Shown piece by piece: positions 1-13,239 of a DNA stretch of 64,000 bases. The notes beneath the pieces were generated by a model that did not search any database, had not been told where the DNA came from, and saw only the letters and a list, made by a program, of their open reading frames with translations. Origin of the DNA: Nageia nagi. Taxonomy: Eukaryota; Pinophyta. Positions within the stretch are counted from its first letter, which is position 1; each line of letters begins with the position of its first letter. Position numbers and translations under genes: made by a program. The stretch lies in assembly GCA_050084985.1 (NCBI GenBank), contig JBITNC010000002.1, positions 12,710,001-12,774,000 of the forward strand. The letters are read 5' to 3'.

Positions 1-1790
1 TGTTCCTAAAATGAGAACTATATTTCTAATCATTCTACTATGCAAAACTTTTAAGTTAATCTTCAATGTTAATTTCAAACAACTCATAGATAATATATAA
101 GTAAGATGCTACTCTACTATAATACCTAAACTATGATAAGACCTTTCCAAAATATTTAAGCCAAATAAGATATTGCAAGTCGATAGCATTGTTTCTAGTT
201 TTATATTTTAGCTATGTTGCAAAGATGTTTGGTTAAGGATCAGTATTCAATACTTTCCCTTTATGCAATGTATTCTAGATACTACTTTTTTGGTTATTAT
301 CTCTTAAATAATATATTGGTGCATCAATATTTACATCAATGTTTGAGCTGGTGTGTTTACACCTAATGGTAAGCTAAATAAAATATTTGGTACTATAGGT
401 GATGTTGTTGATTATTTATTGTACAATTTTTTATTACGTGTTATATTTTCAAGATCCTATTATATTATGTTTATTTCATTTATACTAGATGCTTAGCACT
501 GATGAATTGAATTATTGGTCATTCAAAGAAATGCAATATCTAAAGAGTCTTACATAATGATATGGTACATACTTATGAGTAGAAAGAAAACTATATTTCA
601 TTTTATTTTAAAAAACTTATTGTTATTCATTATCTATATAAATAGATGCATTTATTGATTGCTAACATTATATTATCTAGTGAATATAATGGTCTACATA
701 TGTTGATGCGATATTTATGAAAGCCTTATTTTTAATACTATGAAGTCATTGCACTGAACTAATTTTCAAAAATCTTATATGATTGTAGAGTGAAGAGATA
801 GAGAAGGTGTAAGAATCACAAAGATGACTCCATATCTTTATGGTATTGTGTACAATTTTCTTAACTTTCAATAAGCATGTGTGATGACTTACCTTATATA
901 AAAATATCAATTATCAAAGCGTGTTATGTTTAATTGTTGAAAAATATTCTCTTTACAATCATAGAATGGAAAGCATATGGTACTAGAATGGACTTTGATT
1001 GCTTTTCCTTTGGTTAGTAATTGCTCATGATTTTGATCTTTATGCTTATAGTAATAGTAATCATTTTCTTAGGTCTCCTTTAATTTTATTACTAACGATT
1101 GAATTTAGTAACTATGACTAGAATACATATAGTCTAGCTTTTAGGTGTATTATGATACTATGATGCCTTTTTTGAAAGCTATATTACTTAATACCACTAG
1201 TAAATCAAATTTAATTCCTTGAGAAAATTCAATGGAATATATAAGTCTATTTGGCATGGTAATTGCTAAGGAGAAGCTTGGTCAGGATACTAAGCATGTA
1301 TGTGACCTATAAAAAAATGGACTATTGTAATGTTGTTATATATACATGCACATGTATTAGACCTCATATTATAAGTTTTAAAAGTCCTTTATTGATTGTT
1401 TTGGATATAAAATATATTGTTCTCATGGATGCCAAAAAATGAATTGAGCTTCTTAACTTTTATTTTTCACTACTCAATAAAACTAGGAGATCCAACTATG
1501 ATGTGTGTGTAACACATAAGAACTTGGGTATTACACAATGGAACTGATGATACAATGAAAAACTTTTATCACCTTTTAGGCCATATGTGTCGAGATAATT
1601 AACCATTTATTATTAGTGGTAAATTTACTAATGACAAAATCTAATGTAAATATTTAGATTTTTTGTTGTATCAGTTTGGTGATATTTTAAAGATATCTTT
1701 TAAAAATTTATGTAGTCCCCCAAAAATCAAAATTCACATGATCATTTGGCATGATAACTCTTATAAAATTATTTCTAAATGTTTGTATTT
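1..1790. other. AT-rich DNA, nothing recognised
   Basis: No open frame of useful length and no readable retroelement or gene motif was found on either strand. The left neighbour is unknown because the window starts here. The gypsy relic on its right may extend into this part, since RNase H and integrase of that relic would be expected on the minus strand to the left, but I could not follow it below about 1800. Confidence 0.5.
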
Positions 1791-3010
1791 GTTATTTGTG
1801 AATATCATTATTAATATTTCTCCTTGATAGTAAGAATTGTTACATATTTAGAATTTTTGAATATAGCTATTGTACTATAATTTTTAATCATATTCCTTCA
1901 TTAATTTTTTAATTACATAAAATAACTCATTATCATATGTAGATAGTTCAAAATCACACCACTAAACTTCTTATAATTGTAATAAATAAGTTTCCTATCT
2001 TGCATAAAAATGGCTCACATGACATATTCACTAGCATTTATCTCGATTGAAAAGGCTACTACAAATTAGGGGATATGAAAATAAGTATGTTGTTGATCTT
2101 TTTCTTAAGCAAATTAAAAGATATTTGCTTCCTTTCTACCCATTGAAGGCTTTTTCACTTTTCTATAATGTATTGTAATGATGGAGTAATATTAGAAAAG
2201 TCATCAATATACTTCATAAGGTATTAAACAAATCCTAAGAACCTCCTTGCTTTAGACATAATACATAGAGTTTTCCATACCAAAATGACTCTACCTTTTT
2301 AAAGATCTATTCCAAGTTCTTCACCATCAATAATATGGCCTATGTACACAAAAGAATACTTAACAAAGTTACACTTACCCATTTGTAAAAATAAATCTTC
2401 TTTTTGTAAAGCTTGAAGCACTTGTTTAAGATGTAGTAAATGATGTTCCTAAGTATAGCTAAACACAAGAATATCATCCAAGTAAACAACAATAAAAGAA
2501 TCCATATAAAGTCTAAAGACTGCATTAAGTATCCTCATAAAAATAGTTGGTACATTAAATAAACTAGATGGAAATATAATCTACTTAAATAAAACTTATC
2601 TTCTATTGAAGGTTATTTTTTAAATATCCTCATCCATTATCCTCACATGGTGATAAACACTTCCAATATCTAGCTTGATAAAGTATATATTTCTTTGAAG
2701 TATATCTATGGAGTCATCTTTCTAAGGAAATTGATAGTGATATATATTTGATTTTATTCTATGCCATATAATCAATACACATTCTCTATGTAATATCCTT
2801 CATATGCATCAACAGAATAGGTGAACCACATGGGAATGTAATATGTCTTATCATACCTTGATTAATAGGTTCTTGAATCTAATTTTTAATATCCACACAT
2901 TGAAAAATCGATTTCATATATAATCCTATGTTTGGAAGAGGTACATCTGATAACAACTGGATCTTGTATTATCATATGATTTCATACTTGAGGGATTCCA
3001 TTTGATTCTC
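1790..3010 (-). pseudogene. Ty3-gypsy reverse transcriptase / RNase H relic
   Basis: Reading the minus strand from about 2960 down to 1800 gives a colinear but broken gypsy reverse transcriptase. In order I see RMCIDY (the usual CVDYRALN block), KLDIGSVYHHVRI (the LDLKSGYHQ block with the first catalytic Asp), then SFIVVYLDDILVFS at about 2458-2505 holding the YLDD catalytic box. After that come a LGHIIDGEEL stretch, KARRFLGF, and the first part of RNase H (EINASEYV). Many stops and at least one frame change interrupt it. No LTR, primer site or integrase could be attached. The family assignment rests on the YLDDILVFS block, which is typical of Ty3-gypsy; a pararetrovirus is less likely. It cannot make a functional protein. 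Confidence 0.8.
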
Positions 3011-4489
3011 TCATAAATTCAAATCATATCTAACAATTTTTAATATTGTAAAAGATATTTTTTATTCATCATTAATAATATTCATAATTTAAAAATATAC
3101 CTCCAATTGTTTTAGCAACCTCTCTTCTAAAACTATGAATTTCAAGTTTGATCTCTACAATGAATGGTAATGAAGTAGTGATTAGAGAAGGATTAGCACT
3201 AATTCGACTTCTTCTATCAAACCCAGGAATTCTAGGATCCTCCTAGATTATATTCCAATGCCATATTTCTCTCCATTATAATAAATCTCCTTTCAAAATT
3301 AGAGTCATGCATTCTTATTTTAGGTTATATTATTTCTTCTCCTAAAATAGAAATTGTTCTTTTATACATTTTCCCAATTTTAACATTTATAGAAACCAAC
3401 TTAGTTCTTTGAGATCTTTTACCATGCATCCATAAGCCTCAAACTATCAACTTTTTTTTTCTGATAACAAATGATCTAGAAAATATTGTAAGCTAAATTA
3501 TTTTAAAGTTCATCAAATACAAGTATTGAAATTTTATTAAATCTACTAAAAGAAAATCAACTATTAATGGTCAATTTATTGAAAAAATGGGTTATTAATG
3601 ATTCTACTTAGGTAGAATTCATCTATCAAATTTAATCTACATTTGTAAATTTTTGAAAGAAGTAAGTAATAGCAATGAAATCAACAATCACACAACTTGA
3701 CATATGAAAATTTATACTTTTTCCTACCAATATGGATGTACATCTAGTTTAGCATGATCTTTTTCTTATTGGGCCACAATGAAGCATTACAAGTATAAAG
3801 AATATGGAATAACACTATAAAGCATATCCAAAACACTCCTTCGTTCAATCTACAACACTACTTAGATCTCTCTAGATTTGCAATAGCTTCTTAAACCTTT
3901 AGCAATGGATAAAGAACCTTTAACAAATATCAATTACAAACCATAGCCAATTCATTAACCTCATCTTGAAGAATTAAGAAATATATATATATGGAAGAAA
4001 TCCAATGTCAAAAAAAGTCTAATCATTGAAACTTCTAATGTAACCATAAATAGACTAGGACCACTTTTAGCTTGAAAGTTTTTCATAAATTAATATTGTT
4101 GGTCTCTTTCCTAAATTGCCACACGCTAAAACTAAAGGATAATGCCCAATCTAGAGCATGGATGATGTTGGTAACATTTATCTCCACTCTTGATGATTGA
4201 ACCTCAAAAATGATCCTTTTTGGATCTATAAGAAAGTGGCATCTAAGTAAGTAAGATGTGATTGAGTTTCTCATTGAATGATGAAACTTGCAAGAGGAGG
4301 ATGATATATGGAAGTTAGAATATATTATGTAGCAATTTCTAGCTTTTGAAAAAAAATTCTTCGAAGGAAAAGGGCATGCAACAATCACAATATTTATATT
4401 GTTGTTATTATTGAGCCAACATTATAGTATTAGTATCATAAATATCAACTTGAATACAAGGATAATCAATTAGCCATCCACATGTCTAA
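3010..4489. other. Unassigned AT-rich stretch
   Basis: Upstream (minus sense) of the gypsy RT relic one would expect protease and gag. A few fragments such as RTISILGEEI near 3340 are compatible with an aspartic-protease neighbourhood but too weak to call. A 101-codon minus frame at 4083-4388 has no recognisable motif and is probably chance. Confidence 0.3.
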
Positions 4490-4702
4490 TAATTGTATCT
4501 TCTATGATCGAACAAAGGACATTAGTACCAAGATTCAAGGATTTGTGAACTAGTTCAAGATGACATACTACAACTACAACACTGTCCTATAGAAGATCAA
4601 GTTGTTGATATCTTCACCAATGCTTGCAATAAAGTGAAGTTTGAAAAGTTTAAAGGATTATCAGGTCTCTAGGCCTCAATCTCCTCCTAAATATGGAGGA
4701 AG
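4490..4702 (+). pseudogene. Ty1-copia RNase H C-terminal tail relic
   Basis: The plus strand reads NCIFYDRTKDIS (compare the conserved HSRTKHI block of copia RNase H), then, after a frame change, QHCPIEDQVVDIFT followed by KVKFEKFKGLSGL. This is the usual end of a copia polyprotein ([11 protein letters not shown]...F..L...LG). A purine-rich stretch (atatggaggaag) follows directly and could be the polypurine tract, so a 3' LTR may begin at 4703-4707 with TG. The rest of the element to the left is not recognisable. Identification of the tail is fairly secure; the element boundaries are not. Confidence 0.6.
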
Positions 4703-5270
4703 TGAATGTTTAAGGAAACTAATGCATTTTTGTTAAAACCCCTTGAGGGCATGATATGTATTAGTCGGTCTCTATTGTATCGTTTTCATGAAAACCCCTC
4801 ATGGATATGAAAAGAAAAGGATTGTACTTATTTGAGAGAATCATAACCTATGAAAACTTGAAAGAGTATGGGGATGACTAAAAGGTATATGAATACCTAG
4901 CGGAACTATAATCATATATATGACTAGTTATATAGCTATTCTTAAAGAGCCACCACAAGCCATCTTTAATATTTTCAATAAAGTGGGAGTTTTCCTTTGG
5001 GTACTTTGGTTTCTCCATTCTAGAATGGCAATAAGGATATTTTTCCCCGGGAATTTTAAAAATCCTTATTTGGTAGAGTCATTCCTCTACCATTATATGG
5101 AGAAAAATCTTTCCTCTTCTATATGTTCTCTCATACTCCTTCTATAGTCTGATTGCATGTGATCCTTGGCTCCCTTTCTTCATACAATTGCTGCAAAAAC
5201 TCGCTATTGTAATGAAATATTGTGAACTCGAATGTTGCTTCATAAATTAAATCTATGGCTATGAACATAC
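4703..5270 (+). repeat. Possible 3' LTR of the copia relic
   Basis: It begins with TGAATGTTTAAGG just after a purine-rich run and a copia RNase H tail, the correct place for a 3' LTR. No second copy is present, so neither LTR identity nor the right border can be tested. The 75-codon frame at 4920-5147 has no recognisable domain and is not called as a gene. Confidence 0.25.
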
Positions 5271-5469
5271 AAGTCTAGAGTCGCTGATTACGTCCATCTT
5301 CTAATGCATCGAAGTATCATAGGTTGGATAACTTGCAGGCTAGAAGGTCGCCTCTTATTTGGGTTGAAGGTTGAAACCCGTATGCTAAACAAATGCACCA
5401 ATCTAATACATGAACATTCGGCAAGTACATAATCGATATAAAGTATAAGTACTAATGTCCGAATCAACT

Positions 5470-8400
5470 ACGATTGACCAGCAATGGTGCAAGTCCGATT
5501 TGAAGCCTGATTAATCATACTGAACTTAATTCCGTCGTTCTCCAACTATCCTTTCATGCAACAAAATAGGTTGACGTCTATAATGCGAGAGCATTATCAT
5601 GCCTCTTGTAATAATTACGTTAAAGAAAGATGTGTAGCTGATAGCTTGAGCCTTCAATATCACTCACTAAATAGTGATGGAATCATTCTTCTGTTCTGTG
5701 AAATAATCTTTTCTTTAAATCAATATAAAATCTAGGTGAGAAATCATAATTTGAATCAGAATTATAAATTTCATGGAGTTTAATTCGAGTAATTTTTGTT
5801 ATATGATCTTGGTTTCGTTTAAAACCACACATTCTTCCTAATCTAGCGATCGGATATCAAATTCTTTTCAAAACCATAAAATTCATTCTTCTCATTAAAA
5901 AAGGTGAATGCCAGCAGCTATTGTTATGCAATAAGTATGCTAAGTTTAGCCTATATGCGGCTATTGCAATATTCCTTGGCCAAAATCATACGGCTTATCC
6001 ATTCCCGACGTTATGGTCATTACGAACGCAGACATCCTTGAGAATATTTGACGTTTCAGAATGCCTAATTATATATTTTGAAGGTCAATGACAAAGAGCC
6101 CTAACTCACCTGGATGGAGACCACTTGTCTAACGCCTACTAGATTTCTGTTTTAAGCTATGAAATCCATATGTCCAATCTTCGGATTTGAATGCTCTCCT
6201 AATAGGATTCTAAAAAACTCCATGATGCTGTTGTACGATATGCATGTCGACCAATAAGAACCACAGAAGTGTTAACAAACATAATGGACTACAAACTATG
6301 TAAAAAAATCCTTTTATACTATGTGAATGGGATTGCTAATAGCGATCAAGCCTGCAGCATGTTATAATTAAGAGGAACATGAAAATGGGCTGTAAGAACA
6401 CTTTTCAAATTTAAAACTTTGATATTAAAATACTTCATCACAATTTTAAAATGCAAGTCAGATTTTAAATTAAACTGTCAAATATAGTAAGGTGTTTGTT
6501 CAGGAGAATTTTGGATGTTTTGTGTTTTAGGTTCTGTAGTAGCATTAAAATGGGTTTTACTTGTGCAATATTTATAATGACCTACTTGAAAGATCTGTGA
6601 AACTTAGTTCATGTCAGCTATATAGTCATTCAATTTTTATGTTACTGCATTATGACCAACCCAGGAAAGCTAATTTTTGTATTCCCATCAAATAAACGGA
6701 CCTTCCTTTCAGCTTCCGGGATGATTATTCTGAAACTTCTAAACCGAGTTTGATAGCTTTTAATGTCTCTGGGATGATTATTCTGAAATTGTATTTGTAT
6801 TTAACACAGATATAAATTTAAGAATTTCATGCAGTTTTATAAAGTTAAAGAACAGTTATAAATTAAAAAATATCATCAGAATAAAGAAAGACTTTTAAAT
6901 AAAAGAAGAGGAAAGTAAGGACGATGAACACAGAAATGAAGTATACTAACATATAGGTTAGATATTATTTATTGCCTTATCAGAAAACAAATATTATCTT
7001 TAAATTTAGTTTCCTTTATCTCATACTGTTCAAGGAAACTAAAAAAATTCATTATTTCGTAAGGCCGAAACAGTTATCCTCAGTCTCTGAAAAACTGAAG
7101 GCAAACAAAAAATAAGACATCCCTGAGGGAAAGGCTGGTGTCATGGCTGCAAGCTCATATTCCCTCCCATGAGTATGTTTAATCCTGAACATCCGTCAAA
7201 AGAATTTTAAGTTTTTGAAACACATGTTTAGTATAATGAGCAGCATCAATTGTTTTTCTTTAAAAATGAAATGTTATGTTATTAATGTTCATGATGAATC
7301 AAATATAACTCAAAGAAATGAAAACTACAAATTACGGATCAAAAGTGCCCAACCAAAAAATTGCAACTTCCCAGCATTAGAGTTCTATCAGTGAGCTAGG
7401 TTTCCTATTGAAAATAATTATGTGAGACCCACAATAACGAAATCTATAAATTATAAAAATTTTAAGACACGTTAACATCATAAACACTACGATTCTGCTT
7501 CCAAGAATTTTCTTCCATTCCATACAAAGGTTAGAACCCGCAAATAAGTTAAAAAGATAAATTTAGATCTTGTTTTCCAGAGGTACATATATGGAAGTGT
7601 GATAGAATTGAACAGCAACAGGGATTTTGCGATTAATAATCAATCTTCTACTATGGAAAATATCTATTTTAATAATTTCGTTTTCTAGAACTCATCAAGA
7701 GTAAGACATGTTAAAATCCATATATCAGCTATGTTAATTAAAATTAAAATTATATTAAAATTTATAAAAATTAACCACTGTGTACGTTGAAATCATCTAT
7801 GGCGGAGACAACTGCCCTACAAACAAATATTTGACTACAAAGTACACGATGGTTAACTCCATCGTGAAGATAGAACCTGCAATCTCTGGTATTCTAAAGC
7901 ACAAAAGGAATTGCAGAAGAATTTGTGCTGAAATATGCATTGGCCTGTCAACAAACTGCAGTTGTATTGTCAATATGGATTAACATTCAACGAGGATTTT
8001 TCTAAAGCTCTTGTGATATTTGTATGAAAAAGGTATAACAAACAATAAAAGATACGAAAGCAATTATCCCCATGATAAAGTGGAACTTATGCTGTACCAT
8101 TCCCAGTTATTGCCAACATTACTATCGCCAAAGCCAAACGAGAAAGAGAGAGTACCTCGTATGCCGTGACTCTCTCTCTTCTCCTTCGGCTTCCTGCGAT
8201 TCCTTCAAATCTCTATGAAATAATGTAACTCACTAAGTCCTCACACGCCCTTGCTCTACTGTTGCACAAACCTCAGGTATATATAGCCCATTAGTCAACT
8301 GTCCTTCACAATCAAACCATGAAAATTCTGGAGGAAAAGGTAACGGCAGACCTTTCAACAGAATGCACATGAAGAGTATGATTGAAAAGGCCACGAATTC

Positions 8401-8740
8401 AAGGCCGAAGTGGCTCCATACGACCTATTCAATCAAACCACACTTTGAACTTTCTACTTTTAATCCAAGTCGCTTGTGTTCGACTTTTGGTTACCAGATC
8501 TTATCTTCCATCAAATTTGAAATAGTCGATGCAAAAAATAAGGCTTTAGTTCAACTTGAAATGGTTTAAATAATTTCAATGCTAAAATTATTTTTCATAT
8601 GGGAATTAAAAACTAAATTTAAAACTTTTAATAGAAGAAACAAGATTCTATATCATTAAATTAAAACTGAGCATTTACTCAGTTAAATTATGATAGTATT
8701 TTAGAGTATTAGAAATCTATTTTAAAAGATAATAGTTTTC
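5470..8740. repeat. Segmental duplication, copy 1 (partner 27.3-30.8 kb)
   Basis: From about 5472 (GATTGACCAGC) to about 8740 the sequence runs colinear with 27335-30830 in the same orientation, with many substitutions and some insertions. Shared landmarks include CATACGGCTTATCCAT at 5985 and 27885, ACGATATGCATGTCGACCAA at 6236 and 28099, ATCCATATATCAGCTA at 7716 and 29697, and the promoter block at 8278-8300 and 30279-30300. The segment is less AT-rich than its surroundings. No retroelement protein is readable in it, so it may derive from a host gene's 5' region plus first intron on the minus strand. Copy 1 has a unique 7780-7860 stretch that copy 2 lacks. Confidence 0.75.
8278..8298 (-). 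promoter_or_regulatory. TATA box with upstream TTGAC element (copy 1)
   Basis: On the minus strand TTGACT (8293-8298) lies just upstream of GGGCTATATATA (TATA run 8278-8285). The same arrangement and spacing occur in copy 2 at 30279-30299. TTGAC followed by C or T is the W-box core bound by WRKY factors in plants. Transcription would start about 30 bases further left, near 8248. Copy 1 has no ATG at the place where copy 2 has one (minus GAAGG against GATGG, near 8212), so this promoter probably belongs to a decayed paralogue. Function is inferred from conservation only. Confidence 0.4.
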
Positions 8741-8971
8741 AGTAAGAATTTTTAAATAAATTAATTGATAGGGAAGTTGAGAGGATAAAAAGAGTTTATG
8801 ATGCTTTGTATCATGGAACAAATTCCAATAGAAAAATAAGAATTTTAAATTTTTATAATAAAACTTTATATATATATATATATATTTCAAAGACTTACAA
8901 AAATATGTTGAATTATTTTAAATTTGCAATCTTTTATCATGTAATAACTGAAGCTGGCCATCATATTGCAT

Positions 8972-9282
8972 TAGCATCGAAAAATCACTCCTGCTCATGT
9001 TGTTGCAACTCTTTTGGTAGCTCGTATGAGCCATCCTCACTAAACCATCATTCATTCTAATGCAAACTCATCTCACCCTATTTAGTGCCAAAAATTGGAA
9101 TCAAATTCTTGTTGGGTGACCAAGAACATAAAGTTGTAATAATATAGGGAAATAGATAATAATGACACTCTAGAGAAGCCTCAAGGTGTGCAAGTCCTCC
9201 ATATTGAAGGAGATATATCCTCCTATTTTGGATGAAATGATAAGGAAAATATTGTTATGAAGTTTAAAGAACTCAAGAAATT
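8972..9282. repeat. Unclassified dispersed repeat R, copy 1, left part
   Basis: The stretch aligns with 43872-44180, for example ATGTTGTTGCAACTCTTTTG here against ATGTTGTTGTAACTCTTTTG there, and ATGAAGTTTAAAGAA against ATGAAGTTCAAAGAA at the end. The copia element at 9283-13239 interrupts it and the repeat resumes at 13240. No coding domain is recognised. Confidence 0.6.
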
Positions 9283-9476
9283 TATTAAGCACCTTACAGA
9301 CAAGATCTTGGATTTCATTCATTATCAAACTAATTAAATCTCTCTGAGTTGCAATTAAATTTCTTTTCTTTCTTTCCCCTATAATGAAGGGGAATATGCT
9401 ATCTTTTGTGTATATATTTCTTTATATTATTCAAGGTGAATAAGAAACCAATTTCCTCTATATATCAATTTTTTCA
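9283..9476 (+). repeat. 5' LTR of old copia element
   Basis: 194 bp, matched by 13046-13239. Both contain the block ATGAAGGGGAATATGCTATC and a nearby TGTGTATATATTTC that may serve as a TATA region. The adjacent PBS at 9477 fixes the right border. Confidence 0.9.
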
Positions 9477-9592
9477 TGGCATCAGAGCATGCTTCCTTGC
9501 AACTCATCCTTCATCTTGCGTGCCTATTCATAGCTACAAAAATCTATCTTTCTGCCTTCTACTTTACTATCTAAGTGATTCACTTTCTTGCC

Positions 9593-9871
9593 ATGACACA
9601 TAATTCCTCTATCTCTGGTAACAACCAACCATCTAACCCTTCCAACGCCCCTACAGCTAGAACATTCACTCCCATGGATCCCTCCTCTCCCTATTATCTG
9701 CACCACTCAGATAATCCAAGTTCAATCCTTATGTCCACCCCTCTGAATGGTGACAACTATCCCACATGGCATCATGAGATGCGAATGGCAGTCTATGCAA
9801 AATATAAAATAGGTTTTGTGGATGGCTCCTTACCCAAACCTAGTTCTTTTGTCTTCAATGTCCAAGCCTAG
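9593..9871 (+). pseudogene. copia gag N-terminus remnant
   Basis: The frame starts at ATG 9593 and reads a Ser/Pro/Asn-rich leader, then DPSSPYYLHHSDNPSS, LNGDNYPTWHHEMRMA and GFVDGSLPKP. This is the conserved N-terminal region of copia Gag (LxGDNYxxW...M). It is stopped at 9871, and gag-like sequence continues in shifted, interrupted frames to about 10700. Gag would form the retrotransposon particle and bind its RNA; here it is broken. Confidence 0.8.
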
Positions 9872-10819
9872 GAAAGATGTAACTTCATGGTTTTATCCTA
9901 GATTCTCAATGTTCTCACATGAACACTTGTAGATAGTGTGATCTATGCCGAAACAACCCATTTTATCTAGAAAGAATTGGAAGAATGATTTTCTTGGAGC
10001 AATGCACCCTGCATATTCCACCTCAAAAGGGCTATTGCTACTATTTAGTAGGGACTCAATCACTAGCCACTTACTACATGAGCTTAAAAGTTTTATGGGA
10101 TGAGATTGTATCCTATAATGCCATTCCTAGCTACACATGTGGAGCACAACAAACCCTTAATCATGCATAGAAATAGGATACATATATCAATTTCTCATTG
10201 GGCTTTCAAAGAGCTTTTCTTTGATCTGCTCTCAAATTCTCATAATGGACCCCATGACTGATGTTAATAGAGCATATTACCTATTTTTGTAAGAGGAAAA
10301 ATAGTGAGAGCTTCAATTTATTCCCTCCACATAGGAAACAATAGCCCTTGTTACTAAACACTCATCCAACTCTACTACAAATGCACCTCATACATAGCCT
10401 AATCGCTTTCCTAGAGTTACTATTTGGCATGGATGAAATTGGCCCTACTATGACCATTGCCATGTATTCGATCACACTAGGGATACTTGCTAGCCTCTCA
10501 ATGGCTATCTACTAGGTTACAAACCATGCCCTCATTGTAATGGAAAGGGTAAAGGAGTGGACCAACCTAGTCCTTCTACTGCACTTGGTTTTTCTCTTGC
10601 TACCATTCTTGCTACTTGTTCTTTCTCTCAAGAAACATTTACTATAGCATCTATTGAATCTCCACCTTTACCATTTCTCGCTATCCTACAATACCAATAA
10701 TTACTTTCATTGCTTGGTATTGACACAATAATTGCTACTACCTCAATAGGTAATAACCCTTTCTCCTTTGCTTGTAATGTCACTTCTCCTTCTACTTTCA
10801 ATGTTAATTCATTTGTATG

Positions 10820-13036
10820 GATAGTTGATAGTTGTGCCTTTGATGATATGACTCCATCCTAGTCAACCTTTTGTCATGCTATACCCACTTCTACCTCTAA
10901 ACTAATTAAGCTACCCAATGGTCATTTACTTCCTATTCCACATCAAGGTTTTATCACCCTACAAATAGATCTTACTTTGGAGAATGTTTTGCATGTTCTC
11001 TCTTTTAATTTTAATTTACTATCTATCAGTAAATTAACTGCATATTTAAATTATGCTATCATTTTTTCCCTTCTTTTTGTGTTCTTTAAGACATATCATC
11101 AAAGAGGTTGATTGGAGCAAGTGAGATGTGTGATGGGAGTTACTATTTTTCCACCTATTTTCAAAATAATCCAAAGGCTTTTCCTTCTATGTAGATCTCT
11201 CCAAATGATCTTTTGCATCATGATCTTGGTCATCCCTCATCACATCATCTGGCAAACATATTGTCTAATGTTCTTAGCAACCCCATTACTTTAAATGTTT
11301 TGAATAATCAATATAATGTTTATCCTTTAGCTAAACAAACACATTTAACATTCCCTTTGAATAATAATAGATGTGTTAAACCATTCATGCTCATTCATTA
11401 TGATATTTGTGGAGGGTATCCTAGTGCTCATTATTTCTTAACTATTATTAATGATTATTCTTGATCTGTATGGATTTACTTAATGCATTATAAGTCTAAA
11501 TCTTATTATCTTTTGATCCCATTTTTTGCTATGGTCAAAACTTAATTCCATTGCAATATACAAAAAAATTACATTGATAATGGAGCTAACTTCCTATCTT
11601 ATTGCATGTAATATTTTATTTGAGCATGGCACTATACATCAATGCACATGTGTTTGCACACTCCAACAAAATGGGATTGCTGAATGTAAGCATCGACGTC
11701 TCCTTGAAGTAGCTCATGCTCTTCGCTTTCAAGCCCACTTAACCATTTCCTTCTAAGGAGAGTGCATCCTCACTGCTACCTACCTTATATACCACTTGCC
11801 CTCCCCTCTCCTTGAAAGAAAATATCCCCATGAAGTTCTTTTTGGTTTGAAACCATCTATGACCACTTATGTGTCTTTGGTTATCTATGTTATACCCATA
11901 ACCATGAACCTAGTCAAAGTAAGTTTTATCCACAAGCACTTCACTGTATCTTTGTTGGTTATCCATATGGTAAAAAGGGATATTGAGTCTTTGATATCAA
12001 CTCCAAGCATTTTTTACAAGTCATAATGTCACATTTCATGAAGATATTTTTCCCTTCCAAAATCATTCCACCATCATCCCTAAAGACCACCATTCTATTA
12101 TCATGTTACTTATACCCAACATACACCCTTCAATATCACCACCTCCAAGCATCCCTTCTCTTCCACCATCTCCTCCTTGTTCTAGCCTTGGTCCATCAAA
12201 ACTTGTACAATCCTTAATTCCATTGCCACCTCCACCTTTGCCTCCCCCACGGTATTCTTCTAATCCCCATATCTAACCCATCACCTTCAATATTATGTAT
12301 GTTCCACCACATTCAGCCTAACACCATCTTCTTGCTCTAAGAAGCTAACTTCTATAGGTATTCGCTATCCCATCTCTCAACATATTTCTTATTCCAAATT
12401 TTCCACTTCAAATTATGCTTTTCTTTCAGCAAGCTCATCAAAGGATGAGCCTACTACTTTTATTAAGGCATTTACATCAATTAGATGTCAATAATGCTTT
12501 CCTTCATGGTGACCTACATGAAGAAGTGTACATGCGATTAAATATTGGTTTTAGCTATAAGGGGTAGCATCATATTTTCCATCTTCATAAGTCACTTTAT
12601 GGACTTAAACAATCCTCTCACAATTAGTTTTCCACATTATCAAAGACCCTTAAATCTATAGGTTCTCATCAATCCCTTGTTGACTACTCTATATTTACCA
12701 AATGTGTTGGTTCTAGCTATACTACCATCCTTATGTATGTTGATGAGATTATCATTATTAGCAATGATTTTTCCTCTATACAAAATATTAAGTCCTTCCT
12801 TCACACTTGATTTCAGATCAAGGACTTAGGTTGACTCAAATATTTCTTTGGTATAGAAGTTGCATGCAGTAATGAGGTTATCTTCATCAATCAATAGTTA
12901 TAGTTTGGTGTACTTTCCACTACCTATGTGACTTCTCAATTCCAACTTGTAGATATTTTTACTAAAGCACTTGGACAAAATCAGTTTCATACATTACCAT
13001 CCAAGTTTGGCATTCAAGATCTTCATGCTTCAACTT
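10820..13036 (+). pseudogene. copia protease-integrase-RT remnant with large deletions
   Basis: Protease is seen as WIVDSCAFDDMT near 10820, where the family has DSGA, so the active-site Gly is lost. The pre-integrase region reads HHDLGHPSSHH (11213). Integrase is seen as HYDICGGYPSAHYF (11395) and LQQNGIAE (11663). Reverse transcriptase starts abruptly at [18 protein letters not shown] (about 12485), with its first part missing, and the catalytic box is YVDEI instead of YVDD (12739). KYFFGIEVA follows, then most of RNase H is gone; only DIFTKALGQNQFHT...DLHAST (12950-13035) remains before the polypurine tract. Several stops are present. The domain order PR-INT-RT-RH identifies Ty1-copia. Confidence 0.85.
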
Positions 13037-13045
13037 GAGGGGGAG

Positions 13046-13239
13046 TACTAAGCACCTTACAGACAAGATCCTAGATTTCGTGGATTATCAAACTGATTAA
13101 ATCTCTTTGAGTTGTAATTCTATATTTGTTCTTTCTTTCCCCTACAATGAAGGGGAATATGCTATCTTTTGTGTATATATTTCTCTATATTATTCAAGGT
13201 AAATAAGAAAATAGTTTCCTTTGTATATCAATTTATTCA
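13046..13239 (+). repeat. 3' LTR of old copia element
   Basis: 194 bp, about 88 percent identical to 9283-9476 by eye count. It is preceded by the polypurine tract and followed by AGATT, the probable mutated target duplication. Confidence 0.9.

Larger units (their letters stand above)
9283..13239 (+). mobile_element. Old, internally deleted Ty1-copia element
   Basis: Two 194-bp direct repeats (9283-9476 and 13046-13239) flank the element. Both begin TA where TG is expected and end in CA. A primer-binding site TGGCATCAGAGC (9477-9488), one mismatch from the initiator-Met tRNA type, touches the left LTR. A purine tract GAGGGGGAG (13037-13045) touches the right one. Flanks AAATT (9278-9282) and AGATT (13240-13244) look like a target duplication with one mismatch. 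By eye about 23 of 194 LTR positions differ, so the insertion is old. The interior is only about 3.57 kb, short for copia, because parts of RT and RNase H are missing. The repeat copy at 43.9-44.4 kb shows the corresponding empty site. Confidence 0.9.

Noticed and set aside
1550-1640. Copia pre-integrase-like LLGHM fragment
   Set aside because: Too short and without neighbouring motifs.
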